Source: Clostridia bacterium
Lineage (GTDB): Bacteria; Bacillota; Clostridia; Christensenellales; Aristaeellaceae
Direction: 5' to 3'
Length of the DNA: 35,844 bases
NCBI GenBank assembly: GCA_017395685.1
Contig: JAFQOD010000027.1
Coordinates: 1-35,844, forward strand
Below are positions 1-7,692 of this stretch, piece after piece; positions within the stretch are counted from its first letter, which is position 1; every line of letters begins with the position of its first letter. Both the position numbers and the translations under genes were made by a program. The notes beneath the pieces were generated by a model that had not been told where the DNA came from, made no database searches, and was given only the letters and a program-made list of their open reading frames with translations.

Positions 1-58
1 CATGCCTTTGTTCGATTAGGACTACCAATTCTTCTATCTTTGTGTACTCTCTTGACAT
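1..58 (-). CDS. IS3-family OrfA-like transposase, N-terminal fragment
   Basis: Nineteen codons are visible, reading MSREYTKIEELVVLIEQRH, before the window ends. The charged start followed by an amphipathic helix resembles the N-terminus of IS3-family OrfA proteins, which carry a helix-turn-helix for binding the element ends. An AGGAGG sits eight bases before the ATG. The fragment is too short to prove the family. It is similar in style, but not identical, to the fragment at the right edge. Confidence 0.5.
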   Translation of the reverse strand, partial: MSREYTKIEELVVLIEQRH

Positions 59-66
59 GTAAAACA

Positions 67-100
67 CCTCCTGGCGTAGTTTCCATTCTACAACAGGAGG
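67..100 (-). promoter_or_regulatory. Hairpin sequestering the transposase ribosome-binding site
   Basis: On the minus strand CCTCCTG (100-94) pairs with CAGGAGG (73-67), and GTAG (91-88) pairs with CTAC (79-76), around an eight-base loop. The 3' arm is the Shine-Dalgarno sequence of the OrfA-like gene. A transcript reading in from outside would therefore hide the ribosome site. This is a known way for insertion sequences such as IS10 and IS50 to limit expression from neighbouring promoters. Confidence 0.7.
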
Positions 101-171
101 CGTCTTTTTTCTATTGTCCGTTATTCAGGGAACAGTCCATTCCAACGCCGGGGTTTCTATTTTGGATTGGA

Positions 172-1086
172 TCAGCAGTATTTTTTGATAGTATCCCGGA
201 TTTCCTTGGCTACTGCTTGTACTTTTGGCAGATCGTCATCAGAAAGTCCAATCAGGGGGGCACGCACTCCGCCCAAAGCAAGGCCGGAATTAATACGAAC
301 AATTTCTTTGGCCACGGCATACATGTTAGCCTTGGTGCTGCACATACCGGTGATAATGGTGTTCACAGCATGTTGGATGGGCTGGGCATCTGTAACTTTT
401 CCTGCACGGAACAATTCATCCATTTTTAGGAAAAGCTCCGGCATGACGCCGTAGGTGCCGCCGATGCCGCCCTGGGCGCCGATGGCACGGCCTGCGATGA
501 ACTGTTCATCGGGCCCATTAAATACCACACAGTTTTCCCCGCCATGATAGAGGAAGTTCTGAATATCCTGGGTAGGCATGGAGGAATTCTTTACGCCGAC
601 TACTTTGGGATTTTTCCGCATTTCATTGAACAAGCTGGTGGTGAGAGCAACCCCTGCCAACTGCGGAATGTTATAAATGATAAAATCGGTGTTGGGGGCG
701 GCGGCAGAAATATCATTCCAGTATTTTGCAATTGCTGCCTCAGGAAGACGGAAATAGATAGGGGGAATGGAAGCGATAGCATCTACGCCCAGGCTTTCCG
801 CATGAGCTGCCAGTTGGCAGCTTTCCTGGGTGTTATTGCAGGCAACGTGAGCAATAATGGTGCATTCGCCCTTAACTTCTGCCATTACAGCTTCCAGCGT
901 AAGCATTCTTTCTTCTTTTTCCAGATAGATGCATTCGCCGGAGGAACCGCCAACATATAATCCTTTTACACCTTTATTGACCAGCAGCCGGGCATATGCG
1001 CGGGTGCGTTCCACACTTACGGAGCCATCGTCATTATAGCAAGCATAAAAGGCAGGAATAATTCCATGATACTTTTCAAGGCTCAT
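172..1086 (-). CDS. nanA: N-acetylneuraminate lyase
   Basis: A 304-residue class I aldolase of the DHDPS/NAL family. It splits N-acetylneuraminate into N-acetylmannosamine and pyruvate in the cytoplasm. The Schiff-base lysine is Lys166 in GVKNSS and the catalytic tyrosine is Tyr138 in IIYNIP, at almost the same positions as in E. coli NanA (165 and 137). The GGSSGE motif near residue 50 fits the carboxylate-binding loop of the family. I chose the ATG at 1086 because GAGG lies seven bases upstream; an in-frame ATG at 1116 has no good site. It is the last gene of the minus-strand sialic-acid arm, 90 bases after the second permease. The divergent nanE and nanK genes support the NanA assignment over DapA. 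No terminator is visible before the IS end. Confidence 0.93.
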   Translation of the reverse strand: MSLEKYHGIIPAFYACYNDDGSVSVERTRAYARLLVNKGVKGLYVGGSSGECIYLEKEERMLTLEAVMAEVKGECTIIAHVACNNTQESCQLAAHAESLGVDAIASIPPIYFRLPEAAIAKYWNDISAAAPNTDFIIYNIPQLAGVALTTSLFNEMRKNPKVVGVKNSSMPTQDIQNFLYHGGENCVVFNGPDEQFIAGRAIGAQGGIGGTYGVMPELFLKMDELFRAGKVTDAQPIQHAVNTIITGMCSTKANMYAVAKEIVRINSGLALGGVRAPLIGLSDDDLPKVQAVAKEIRDTIKKYC

Positions 1087-1176
1087 TAGTAATCCTCGCT
1101 TTCTCCTAAATGGCAATATCGATTATAATGGGAAAGGGGAACGATTGCAAGGGATAATGATATTTTGTATGCGATA

Positions 1177-2070
1177 TTATCCCTTAACGGCGCCCATGGT
1201 GATGCCCCGGGTAAAGAACTTCTGGAACACCAGGAAGATTGCAATGATGGGCACAGAACCAAGAGCAGCGCCGGCCATGATCAGGCCGTAATCGGTACTC
1301 ATTTCGCTCTGCAGTTTGGCGATGCCCAGTGATATAGAAAGAACCTTGGTATCATTGAGCATAATGAGCTGCAGGAAATAATCATTCCAGGTGGTGATAA
1401 AAGTAAAGATGGCCAGGGCGCCGATACCGGGCTTAATCATAGGGAAGACGATATTTGTAAAAGTGAGCACTTCCCCGGCGCCATCAATACGGGCCGCTTC
1501 CAGTAATTCACCGGGAATATTCTCGGAAAATTGTTTCATCAGGAATACGCCGAAGGGCCAGCCGACAGTGGGCAGAATTACGGCCCAGAGGGTATTGTGG
1601 AGGCGCAGGAAAGCCATTTCTTTGAGCAGGGGAATGAGGATAACCTGTTTGGGCAGGGCCATAGCACAAACGAACATGGAAAAGATCACGGCGCGACCGA
1701 TGAACTTTTTCTTCGCCAAGGCATAGCCGCCCATGGAAGCGGTGATGCATGTCAGCAGCATGGATAGACCGCAGATCAGAACAGTATTGCCAAGCCACTG
1801 GAAGGCAGGCCGTTGAAACAGCTTGCTATAATGAACGGTGGTCCATTGCAGGGGGAACCAAACAGGCACACGGGCATTTACGGCCTGAGGGGTTTTAAAG
1901 GATCCGGTGATGATCCAATAAAGAGGGAAAATGAACAGGATTGCAATGACAACAAGAACGATGACGGAAACAATGAAATAACCTTTTTTGCTTTGTACGG
2001 AATGATCCTGGCCGTGCTGGGGCTTGTTTTTCATCTTGCGAATGGGTTTTGTGTTAATGGTATTATCCAT
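1177..2070 (-). CDS. Sugar ABC transporter permease, MalG type (probable sialic acid importer)
   Basis: A 297-residue inner component of a CUT1-family importer. After a basic cytoplasmic tail of about 27 residues there are six predicted membrane segments. The cytoplasmic coupling loop carries the EAA motif (EAARIDGAGE...FP near residues 190-215), which docks on the ATPase. The ATG at 2070 is chosen because AGGAGG stands eight bases before it; the in-frame GTG at 2079 overlaps that site. It follows the first permease by 17 bases and precedes nanA. No ATPase gene is present in the locus, so a shared MsiK/UgpC-like ATPase elsewhere is inferred. The substrate is inferred from the nan genes, not from the permease itself. 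Confidence 0.9.
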   Translation of the reverse strand: MDNTINTKPIRKMKNKPQHGQDHSVQSKKGYFIVSVIVLVVIAILFIFPLYWIITGSFKTPQAVNARVPVWFPLQWTTVHYSKLFQRPAFQWLGNTVLICGLSMLLTCITASMGGYALAKKKFIGRAVIFSMFVCAMALPKQVILIPLLKEMAFLRLHNTLWAVILPTVGWPFGVFLMKQFSENIPGELLEAARIDGAGEVLTFTNIVFPMIKPGIGALAIFTFITTWNDYFLQLIMLNDTKVLSISLGIAKLQSEMSTDYGLIMAGAALGSVPIIAIFLVFQKFFTRGITMGAVKG

Positions 2071-2087
2071 ATTCTGCACCTCCTTTC

Positions 2088-3038
2088 TTAACCGTTATCA
2101 GTTTTGGCGAGCTTGAATTGAATGGCGCTGAACAGAGCAATGATGACGGCCAGAATGACACCCATAGCGCTACCATAGCCATAATCCTGCATTTTGAATA
2201 CATTATAGTAGATGTAATACATGATGGTTTGGGTAGAATTGACAGGGCCGCCGGATGTAAGCAGCTGGATCAGTGCGAAGCACTGGAAGGAATTAATGGT
2301 GGTGATGACTAGGATATACAGGGTGGTGGGCATGATCTGAGGCCATTTGATACGCCAGAAAACCTGCATATTTGTAGCGCCATCTACTTCAGCAGCTTCA
2401 ATCAAAGAATGATTTACGTTGCTCAGAGCCGATACATACAATACGATGGGCTGCCCTACAGAAGTAGTAAGCAGGATCATGATAATACATCCCAAGGCAG
2501 TGGCAGGATTACCAAGCCAATTCCAGTTGCCGGAGAATACCGTGCCCATGGTTTTTTCCATCAGACCGATATCCTGAAGCATACCGCCCATATTCTTCAT
2601 AATGAAGTTGAGCACGCCAGTATAGTTATTGAAGATCCATTTCCATACAACAGTTACCGCTACAGAACCGGTAACGACGGGAAGATAAAATACACAGCGA
2701 TAGAATGAAGTGCCAAAGTCGCGCATCTTATAGATGATAGTTGCAACCCACAGCGAGAATAGACATACAACGGGGACGCTGACAAGCACAATCACAATGG
2801 TATTGATCAGGGCGTGATTTGTGAAGATGGAATCGTTGAAGGCCCGTGCATAATTTTGGAAACCACTGAATGTGAAATCCGTCATGGTATAATCGAAGAA
2901 ACTGGTGAAAAGACACATGCCCATGGGAAAGATGACAAAGCCAAGGAAGAAAATCAGGCTGGGGGCCATATAGAGATAGCCGGCGATATTCTCGCGCCTG
3001 CGCTCGGCTTTCATGGATAGGCTTACGGTTTTTTGCAT
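2088..3038 (-). CDS. Sugar ABC transporter permease, MalF type (probable sialic acid importer)
   Basis: A 316-residue CUT1 permease with six predicted membrane segments. The first is near residues 20-42 (YLYMAPSLIFFLGFVIFP), a typical start for this family. The EAA loop reads EAAEVDGATNMQVFWRIKWP near residues 240-260. A GGAG lies eight bases before the ATG at 3038. It pairs with the MalG-type permease that follows 17 bases later. The gene is separated from its binding-protein gene by about 175 bases that hold two hairpins, so its expression is probably lower than that of the binding protein. Sialic acid as substrate is an inference from context. Confidence 0.9.
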   Translation of the reverse strand: MQKTVSLSMKAERRRENIAGYLYMAPSLIFFLGFVIFPMGMCLFTSFFDYTMTDFTFSGFQNYARAFNDSIFTNHALINTIVIVLVSVPVVCLFSLWVATIIYKMRDFGTSFYRCVFYLPVVTGSVAVTVVWKWIFNNYTGVLNFIMKNMGGMLQDIGLMEKTMGTVFSGNWNWLGNPATALGCIIMILLTTSVGQPIVLYVSALSNVNHSLIEAAEVDGATNMQVFWRIKWPQIMPTTLYILVITTINSFQCFALIQLLTSGGPVNSTQTIMYYIYYNVFKMQDYGYGSAMGVILAVIIALFSAIQFKLAKTDNG

Positions 3039-3060
3039 GAATGCTGCTCCTTTACTTTAG

Positions 3061-3114
3061 TTGTACGCTGTCCGCTGCCGGCCTGCCGTTTATCCGGCAA
3101 TGGGCAGCGTACAA
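3061..3114 (-). promoter_or_regulatory. Hairpin in the leader of the permease genes
   Basis: TTGTACGCTG (3061-3070) pairs with CAGCGTACAA (3105-3114), and an inner TGCCGG (3076-3081) pairs with CCGGCA (3094-3099). No U-run follows in either direction, so it is not a classic terminator. It lies just downstream of the terminator-like hairpin at 3148-3182 and about 20 bases before the permease ribosome site. A role in RNA processing or stability is inferred. Confidence 0.55.
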
Positions 3115-3147
3115 TCGCTGGATCGAATGTACCTGGCTTGATAGAAA

Positions 3148-3182
3148 ATCGGCCCCCGATCCCTCGGGGATAGGGGGCCGAT
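3148..3182 (-). terminator. Terminator-like hairpin between binding protein and permease genes
   Basis: ATCGGCCCCC (3148-3157) pairs with GGGGGCCGAT (3173-3182), and TCCC pairs with GGGA inside, around a three-base loop. On the minus strand only a weak ATTTTCTA run follows. A strong GC stem with a weak tail fits partial termination, or a 3'-end stabiliser for the binding-protein message. This arrangement is common where the binding protein must outnumber the permeases. Confidence 0.7.
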
Positions 3183-3214
3183 GCCATAATTGTCAATCTG
3201 ACAATTCTTGTGGA

Positions 3215-4483
3215 TTACTTAACATTCACGTTGGCAGCGTATACGTTTGCTTCAGTGGCTACATCGCCGCCGGCGAAGATACGCTGCAGCAAGTTCCACC
3301 ATTCGGTGCGCTGTACGGTCCAGTTGGGGGCAGTCTGATAGATGCCGCCGAAGTAGGGGGAGAACACGGCATAATCAGCATTGCCTTCCTTCTCGGTGCC
3401 GGTGTAGATGTCACCGAAGGAAGCCTTTACAGGGAAGTAGCCGGTAGCATAGGCACTCTTGGGGCCCTGCACGGCATCGTCGCAAACGAACTTGATGAAT
3501 TCCTTGGCAGCAGCCACCTTGGCTTCGTCGCCATTGTTGAACAGACCGAAGCCCCAAACACCGCCATCCAGCACGGGTACGCCGTCTTCAGAGGGGAAGG
3601 CCATGGCCAGGGGTTTAACACCGTCAGCCAGGGTCTGCTTGTTGGTTTCCAGCAGAGCGGCATTCCAGCAGAAGCTCATCTGGGTGGTGCCGTTGCAGAA
3701 GAGAGCAATGGCATCGCCGGCAACAATGCCAGGGTCGGATACCAACAGGCCGTCATTAACCCAATCAACCAGCTGCTGAAGAGACTTCACGCCAGCTTCG
3801 CTATTCATGGTGTATTCGGTCTTGGCATCGTTGGTGAAGGTGGCATTATACAGATTGTAGGCCAGAGCACGGGTGCCCTGGTCGCCGCCCTGTCCGCCGC
3901 AGTATACGATGCCGGGGATAGCATAGCCGGCGTTCACGAGAGCTTCGCAAGCCTTGGCAAACTGTTCGTTGGTCCAGGTGCGGGTTTCCAGGTTCACATA
4001 CTGCATTGCACCAGCGGCTTCGAAAGCGGCCTGGTCGATCACCATGCAGTGGGTAGTCATGCACAGGGGATAGAGATAAACCTTACCGTCAGCGCCGGTG
4101 CAGGTGGCCAGCATGGTGGGGCTGGCAGCGGCGATATCGGCAGCAGTTTCTTCGGTCCACAGATCGGAGATGTCCAGCATCTTGCCATTGGCGCCCCAGT
4201 TGGCAACCAGACGTTCGGGACCTTCGAAGATGATATCGGGAGTGGTCTTGGCTTCGATAGCGGAAGTGACCTGATCGTCACCAGACTGATAATCCAGATA
4301 CTGAACGTTTACTTTGATTTCAGGGTGTACTGCATTGAAATTTGCAATAATTTCGTTGACAGTGGATTCGTTGGCCCAGCTGCCGATGGGGTAGGTCCAG
4401 AGGGTAATGGTGACATCTTCTGCGGTGGCGGCAAAGGGCACAACCATCAGCAGGCACAGAACCAGGGCGAGCAGTTTCTTCAT
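3215..4483 (-). CDS. Extracellular solute-binding protein, family 1 (probable sialic acid importer)
   Basis: A 422-residue binding protein of a CUT1 importer. Residues 1-21 form a signal peptide ending in the signal-peptidase-I pattern ATA/ED. The only nearby cysteine (Cys10) is inside the hydrophobic core and is not a lipobox, which is unusual for a Gram-positive binding protein. The mature part begins VTITLWTYP and contains NEIIANFNAVHPEIKVNV, typical of the family. AGGAGG precedes the ATG at 4483. It is first in the operon, with a consensus promoter at 4548-4576. The gene contains no TTA, CTA or TCA codon, which fits high expression. Sialic acid as ligand is inferred from the adjacent nan genes. 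Confidence 0.9.
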   Translation of the reverse strand: MKKLLALVLCLLMVVPFAATAEDVTITLWTYPIGSWANESTVNEIIANFNAVHPEIKVNVQYLDYQSGDDQVTSAIEAKTTPDIIFEGPERLVANWGANGKMLDISDLWTEETAADIAAASPTMLATCTGADGKVYLYPLCMTTHCMVIDQAAFEAAGAMQYVNLETRTWTNEQFAKACEALVNAGYAIPGIVYCGGQGGDQGTRALAYNLYNATFTNDAKTEYTMNSEAGVKSLQQLVDWVNDGLLVSDPGIVAGDAIALFCNGTTQMSFCWNAALLETNKQTLADGVKPLAMAFPSEDGVPVLDGGVWGFGLFNNGDEAKVAAAKEFIKFVCDDAVQGPKSAYATGYFPVKASFGDIYTGTEKEGNADYAVFSPYFGGIYQTAPNWTVQRTEWWNLLQRIFAGGDVATEANVYAANVNVK

Positions 4484-4547
4484 GTGGGGATCCTCCTTTT
4501 ATTTTTGTTTTTTGTTTCTGATTTACCAGTGTCCCATTGACGCACTA

Positions 4548-4576
4548 AATATACTACAAACTACAAATGATGTCAA
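4548..4576 (-). promoter_or_regulatory. Promoter of the sialic-acid importer/nanA operon
   Basis: On the minus strand TTGACA (4576-4571) and TATATT (4553-4548) are separated by 17 bases. The binding-protein start codon is about 65 bases downstream. The spacer carries the direct repeat of CTACAAA, so a regulator bound there would block RNA polymerase. Confidence 0.8.
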
Positions 4577-4805
4577 TAGATTTTGGGAAAAAATTTTCCG
4601 AAAAAGACAGAGAGCGCATTGCTGAAAGACAATTTAATAAGAAGATTCTATATAAATCTATGATGGGCACTGGTTTACATTTGATTTTTACCCAGAATAT
4701 GAATGATGAAACAGGAAAATGAGGGACAAATAATAGAAAATTTTAAAATAATTCAAAAATTCGGGATCGAAAAAGAATTATTTTACTTTCAACAAGTTTA
4801 AATGA

Positions 4806-4834
4806 TTGACATACCGGAAAATACCATGTATAAT
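4806..4834 (+). promoter_or_regulatory. Promoter of the GntR-nanE-nanK operon
   Basis: A full consensus TTGACA (4806-4811) and TATAAT (4829-4834) with a 17-base spacer. It lies 36 bases before the regulator start codon. A consensus promoter this strong suggests that a repressor keeps it off, probably the GntR protein itself. Confidence 0.85.
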
Positions 4835-4870
4835 CACGAGTGAAATGTCATACAAATAAAGGAGAATGCC

Positions 4871-5566
4871 ATGAAAAATCTGAGACGTGATGAAAAATTA
4901 TATATCCAGGCTTTTCAAGAGATTCGCAGCTACATAATTAAAAATGAATTAAAGCCAGGCGATTTGCTGCCTACTGAACAGACCTTATGCCAGAACCTTG
5001 GCGTCAGCCGCAATGTGCTCAGAGAAGCCATTAAGAGCATGGAGCTCATGGGGATGATTCAATCCTGCCCTGGGCGCGGTACTCAATTAAAGGAATTCAG
5101 TATGGATTTCTTATTTCAAAATGTTTTATTTTTTCATGTTAGTGGAGAAGATAAACCGGTCAGGGAAATGTTTGGTATTCGCAAAATGCTGGAACTGGGA
5201 TATATGCGCCAGGCGTTTCATGCACTGAAGAAGGAAGATATTGCCCATATCAGGGAATGTGCTGATGAAATCAAAAGCCGTTGGGATAATGGGGAAATGT
5301 TTGTGGAAGCTGATCATGAATTCCATATGGCAATTTTCCGTCCGTTGGATAACGGTGTGCTTAATTCTCTTCTTGAGGCCATTTGGGCAGTGGATGATGG
5401 ATTTCAGCTGGAACAGAAAATGCCCTATCTTTCCAGTTCTGTCAATAAGCATGATGCCATTGTGGCTGCGCTTGAGAACTATGATTACATGGCATTTGCC
5501 AAGGCGATGGAAGCGCATTTTTCCTCCGGGAAGTATCTAACGTCCAATACCTACGAAGAATATTGA
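4871..5566 (+). CDS. GntR-family transcriptional regulator, FadR/FCD type
   Basis: A 231-residue regulator. Residues about 8-75 form the GntR winged helix (IRSYIIKNELKPGDLLPTEQ, then LGVSRNVLREAIKSME), and the rest is a helical FCD effector domain with the His residues expected for metal binding (for example DHEFHMAIF). AAAGGAG precedes the ATG. It opens the plus-strand arm, with nanE 12 bases downstream. E. coli NanR belongs to the same subfamily and senses sialic acid, so control of both divergent arms is likely. Many Bacillota use an RpiR-type regulator for nan genes, so this choice is notable. The ligand is inferred. Confidence 0.88.
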   Translation: MKNLRRDEKLYIQAFQEIRSYIIKNELKPGDLLPTEQTLCQNLGVSRNVLREAIKSMELMGMIQSCPGRGTQLKEFSMDFLFQNVLFFHVSGEDKPVREMFGIRKMLELGYMRQAFHALKKEDIAHIRECADEIKSRWDNGEMFVEADHEFHMAIFRPLDNGVLNSLLEAIWAVDDGFQLEQKMPYLSSSVNKHDAIVAALENYDYMAFAKAMEAHFSSGKYLTSNTYEEY

Positions 5567-5578
5567 GGAGGCTGTATC

Positions 5579-6274
5579 ATGACGAAGCAAGAATTGTTCG
5601 ATCTGGTAAAAGGAACGATCATCATTTCCTGTCAGGCAACGCCTGGTGAGCCGCTCTATGACAAGGAGCGTTCTTTGATGCCGTATATGGCCCGTGCCGC
5701 TAAACTGGCTGGAGCGAAGATGATACGCACAAGCTCTGCCAGGGATATTGCAGGTATCAAGGAAGAAACCGGATTGCCTGTTATTGGCTTGATCAAACGT
5801 GAATATCCGGGCTATACCGGCCGGATCACCATGACCATGCGTGAAGTGGATGAATGCATGGAAGCGCTCAGCGATATTGTATCTATCGATTGCACTGATT
5901 GTGAGCGTGGTGATGGGCTTACTGCACCTGAATTTCTCAAGCTGGTGAAAACCAAATATCCCAACATCATTATCATGGCTGATTGCGCCACCCTGGAAGA
6001 GGCGATTGCTGCATATGAAGCTGGCGCAGATTTGGTGGGCAGCACCATGAATGGTTATACCCCGCAGACAAAAGATTGCAAAGGAGATCCCAATTATGAG
6101 CTGGTTCGCCAGATGGTTGAGGCCCTTCCGTGTCCTGTGATTGCCGAGGGGAGGGTGCACACTCCTGAGCAGGCAAAAAGAATGCTGGAGATTGGCGCCT
6201 GGGCGGTGGTTGTAGGTGGTGCAATTACCCGACCTCTGGAAATTGCCAATCGTTTCATGGCGGCGGTGAGATAA
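5579..6274 (+). CDS. nanE: N-acetylmannosamine-6-phosphate 2-epimerase
   Basis: A 231-residue TIM-barrel protein of the NanE family. It converts N-acetylmannosamine-6-phosphate to N-acetylglucosamine-6-phosphate. The expected catalytic lysine is Lys73 in GLIKREYPG and the glutamate is Glu190 in VIAEGRVHTPEQA. The family's C-terminal phosphate loop VVVGGAITRP is present, and the length is normal. GAGGAGG lies upstream of the ATG. It is followed at once by nanK (the ATG begins one base after the nanE stop), so translation is probably coupled. Confidence 0.95.
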   Translation: MTKQELFDLVKGTIIISCQATPGEPLYDKERSLMPYMARAAKLAGAKMIRTSSARDIAGIKEETGLPVIGLIKREYPGYTGRITMTMREVDECMEALSDIVSIDCTDCERGDGLTAPEFLKLVKTKYPNIIIMADCATLEEAIAAYEAGADLVGSTMNGYTPQTKDCKGDPNYELVRQMVEALPCPVIAEGRVHTPEQAKRMLEIGAWAVVVGGAITRPLEIANRFMAAVR

Positions 6275-6275
6275 A

Positions 6276-7193
6276 ATGATTTTAGCCATCGATATTGGCG
6301 GAACGGCCGTTAAAATGTGCCTTTCAGACAGACTGGGAAATATTCATAGACGGCATGAAGCCAGCGTATGCTTTGACCAATATCAAACCCCCATTCTGGA
6401 AACTGTTCTGAAAGAGGCAGAAGCATTCTTAAAACGGGAAGGCGCTTCAATTGAAGCAGTAGGTGTATCCGCAACCGGTCAGGTTGATGACAGGGCAGGA
6501 GTGGTGATTGGAACAAATGGAAAGATTCCGCATTACGAGGGTAGCCGCATCAAGGAATCCTGTGAAAAAAGATTTTCCGTACCAGCGTTTGTTCTCAATG
6601 ATGCCAATGCGGCTGCGCTTGGCGAATGCTTTATCGGAAGAGGCAAAGGCTATGAGCATGTATTGATGGTTACCCTTGGAACCGGCGTTGGCGGCGGAAT
6701 CGTACTGAATGGGCATTTGTTTGGCGGTGCACGGGGAATCGCCGGAGAGATGGGCCATTTCACGCTCTATCAAGATGGTCTTCCCTGTACGTGCGGGAAA
6801 AAAGGGTGCTTCGAAAACTATGCTGCCACAACCGCTCTTGTGCGTCTGGCTGAAGAGACGACAGGAGAAAACGCTTTGAATGGCCGCATCATTTTTGAAC
6901 GTGCCAAAGACGGAGATAAAGAAATGCTTCAGGTACTTGATCACTGGATTGGTGACATTGCTGGCGGCATAACGGGGTTGATACATATTTTTAATCCACA
7001 ATTGGTGCTCATCGGTGGCGGCGTCAGCAGTCAGGAAGAATTGTTGATGATGCCTTTGCGCAAGCGTATCAAAGCAGGGGTTATGCCCAGGTTTTCCGAA
7101 TGTCTTCAGGTGGAAAGCGCAATACTTGGAAATGATGCAGGGATGATTGGTGCTGTGAAATTCTGCTTGGATCAAATGGAGGGATCGGTATGA
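6276..7193 (+). CDS. nanK: ROK-family kinase, probable N-acetylmannosamine kinase
   Basis: A 305-residue sugar kinase of the ROK family. The N-terminal phosphate loop is AIDIGGTAVKM (residues 4-14). The middle has DANAAALGE, LGTGVGGGIV and the zinc-binding CTCGKKGCFE, preceded by GEMGH, whose histidine is also a zinc ligand. It would phosphorylate N-acetylmannosamine made by NanA, giving the NanE substrate. Position between nanE and the nanQ-like gene supports the substrate; the sequence alone fits glucose or other hexose kinases too. It ends with an ATGA overlap onto the next gene. Confidence 0.88.
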   Translation: MILAIDIGGTAVKMCLSDRLGNIHRRHEASVCFDQYQTPILETVLKEAEAFLKREGASIEAVGVSATGQVDDRAGVVIGTNGKIPHYEGSRIKESCEKRFSVPAFVLNDANAAALGECFIGRGKGYEHVLMVTLGTGVGGGIVLNGHLFGGARGIAGEMGHFTLYQDGLPCTCGKKGCFENYAATTALVRLAEETTGENALNGRIIFERAKDGDKEMLQVLDHWIGDIAGGITGLIHIFNPQLVLIGGGVSSQEELLMMPLRKRIKAGVMPRFSECLQVESAILGNDAGMIGAVKFCLDQMEGSV

Positions 7194-7636
7194 TCATCGA
7201 CCATCTTTCTAATATTAAGAGATATGCATGTATGGGAATAAATTATGCCAAAGCAGCAGAATTTCTGGCTAATACCGATTTGAAAAACTTACCTTTTGGA
7301 AGAACAGACATAGACGGCGATAATGTATTTGCTAATCTGGCGGATAATTATCTTAATCGTGAGGAAATGGCCTGGGAAGCCCATCAGCGCTATACCGATA
7401 TACAATTGATTTTGCATGGGGAAGAACGATTTGGATGGGTGGATAAAGCGGAATATGGTCAACTAGATGGAGACTTCCAAGTTTGCTATCCGCAGACCGA
7501 ACCAGTTGTTTGTACATTAAAAGAAGGTCAATTTGTAATTTTTCTGCCAAATGAGCCGCATTCACCTGGAAATTATGTAAATATGCCAGGAAACTGCCTT
7601 AAGCTGGTAGTGAAAGTGCTGCATCAGGATCTATAA
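7190..7636 (+). CDS. nanQ: YhcH/YjgK/YiaL family protein, probable sialic acid anomerase
   Basis: A 148-residue cupin-like protein of the YhcH family (DUF386). The E. coli member NanQ speeds the change of sialic acid from the alpha to the beta anomer. Family features seen are EAHQRYTDIQLILHGEERFGW and the metal-site region FVIFLPNEPHSPG. The start overlaps the nanK stop by four bases (ATGA), and it is the last gene of the arm before a strong terminator. The symbol rests on family plus context; in other operons the same family is annotated as a beta-galactosidase subunit or a hypothetical sugar isomerase. Confidence 0.85.
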   Translation: MIIDHLSNIKRYACMGINYAKAAEFLANTDLKNLPFGRTDIDGDNVFANLADNYLNREEMAWEAHQRYTDIQLILHGEERFGWVDKAEYGQLDGDFQVCYPQTEPVVCTLKEGQFVIFLPNEPHSPGNYVNMPGNCLKLVVKVLHQDL

Positions 7637-7642
7637 AACAAA

Positions 7643-7680
7643 AAAAGCGGAATCTCTGTCTGAGTAGAGATTCCGCTTTT
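7643..7680. terminator. Bidirectional terminator between nanQ and the GH3 gene
   Basis: AAAAGCGGAATCTCT (7643-7657) pairs perfectly with AGAGATTCCGCTTTT (7666-7680) around an eight-base loop. A T-run follows on both strands, longer on the minus strand. It lies between two converging operons and should stop both. Confidence 0.92.
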
Positions 7681-7692
7681 GCATACTTTGGT

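Larger units (their letters stand above)
1..127 (-). mobile_element. 5' end of an IS3-like insertion sequence, truncated by the window edge
   Basis: Read on the minus strand, this stretch holds a terminal region, a hairpin and the first codons of a transposase-like ORF. The inner boundary near 127 is approximate: it is where similarity to the right-hand element fades, and a TGA-type end fits there. The right edge of the window (from about 35717) carries a related but clearly different copy with the same order of parts: ACAATAGA, an A-rich run, a hairpin with GTAG/CTAC inner stem, then ATG. The element begins about 45 bases beyond the nanA stop and does not interrupt a gene. Confidence 0.6.
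4484..4870. other. Divergent promoter region of the sialic-acid locus
   Basis: This 387-base AT-rich gap has no credible gene. It holds a minus-strand promoter for the importer operon (4548-4576) and a plus-strand promoter for the regulator operon (4806-4834). Just upstream of the minus -35 is the inverted repeat GGAAAA-AA-TTTTCC (4586-4599). Between the minus -10 and -35 is a direct repeat, CTACAAA twice (4554-4567). A TACAAAT also occurs once after the plus -10. These are candidate regulator sites, on weak evidence. Nothing recognisable was found in 4610-4800. Confidence 0.6.

Noticed and set aside
172-1086. Dihydrodipicolinate synthase (dapA)
   Set aside because: Same fold and catalytic residues, but the operon holds a sugar importer and is divergent from nanE and nanK, so NanA fits better.
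3041-4540. 499-codon open frame antisense to the first sugar-binding protein
   Set aside because: Codon-register shadow; it covers two intergenic hairpins and has low-complexity Gly/Ala/Val content.
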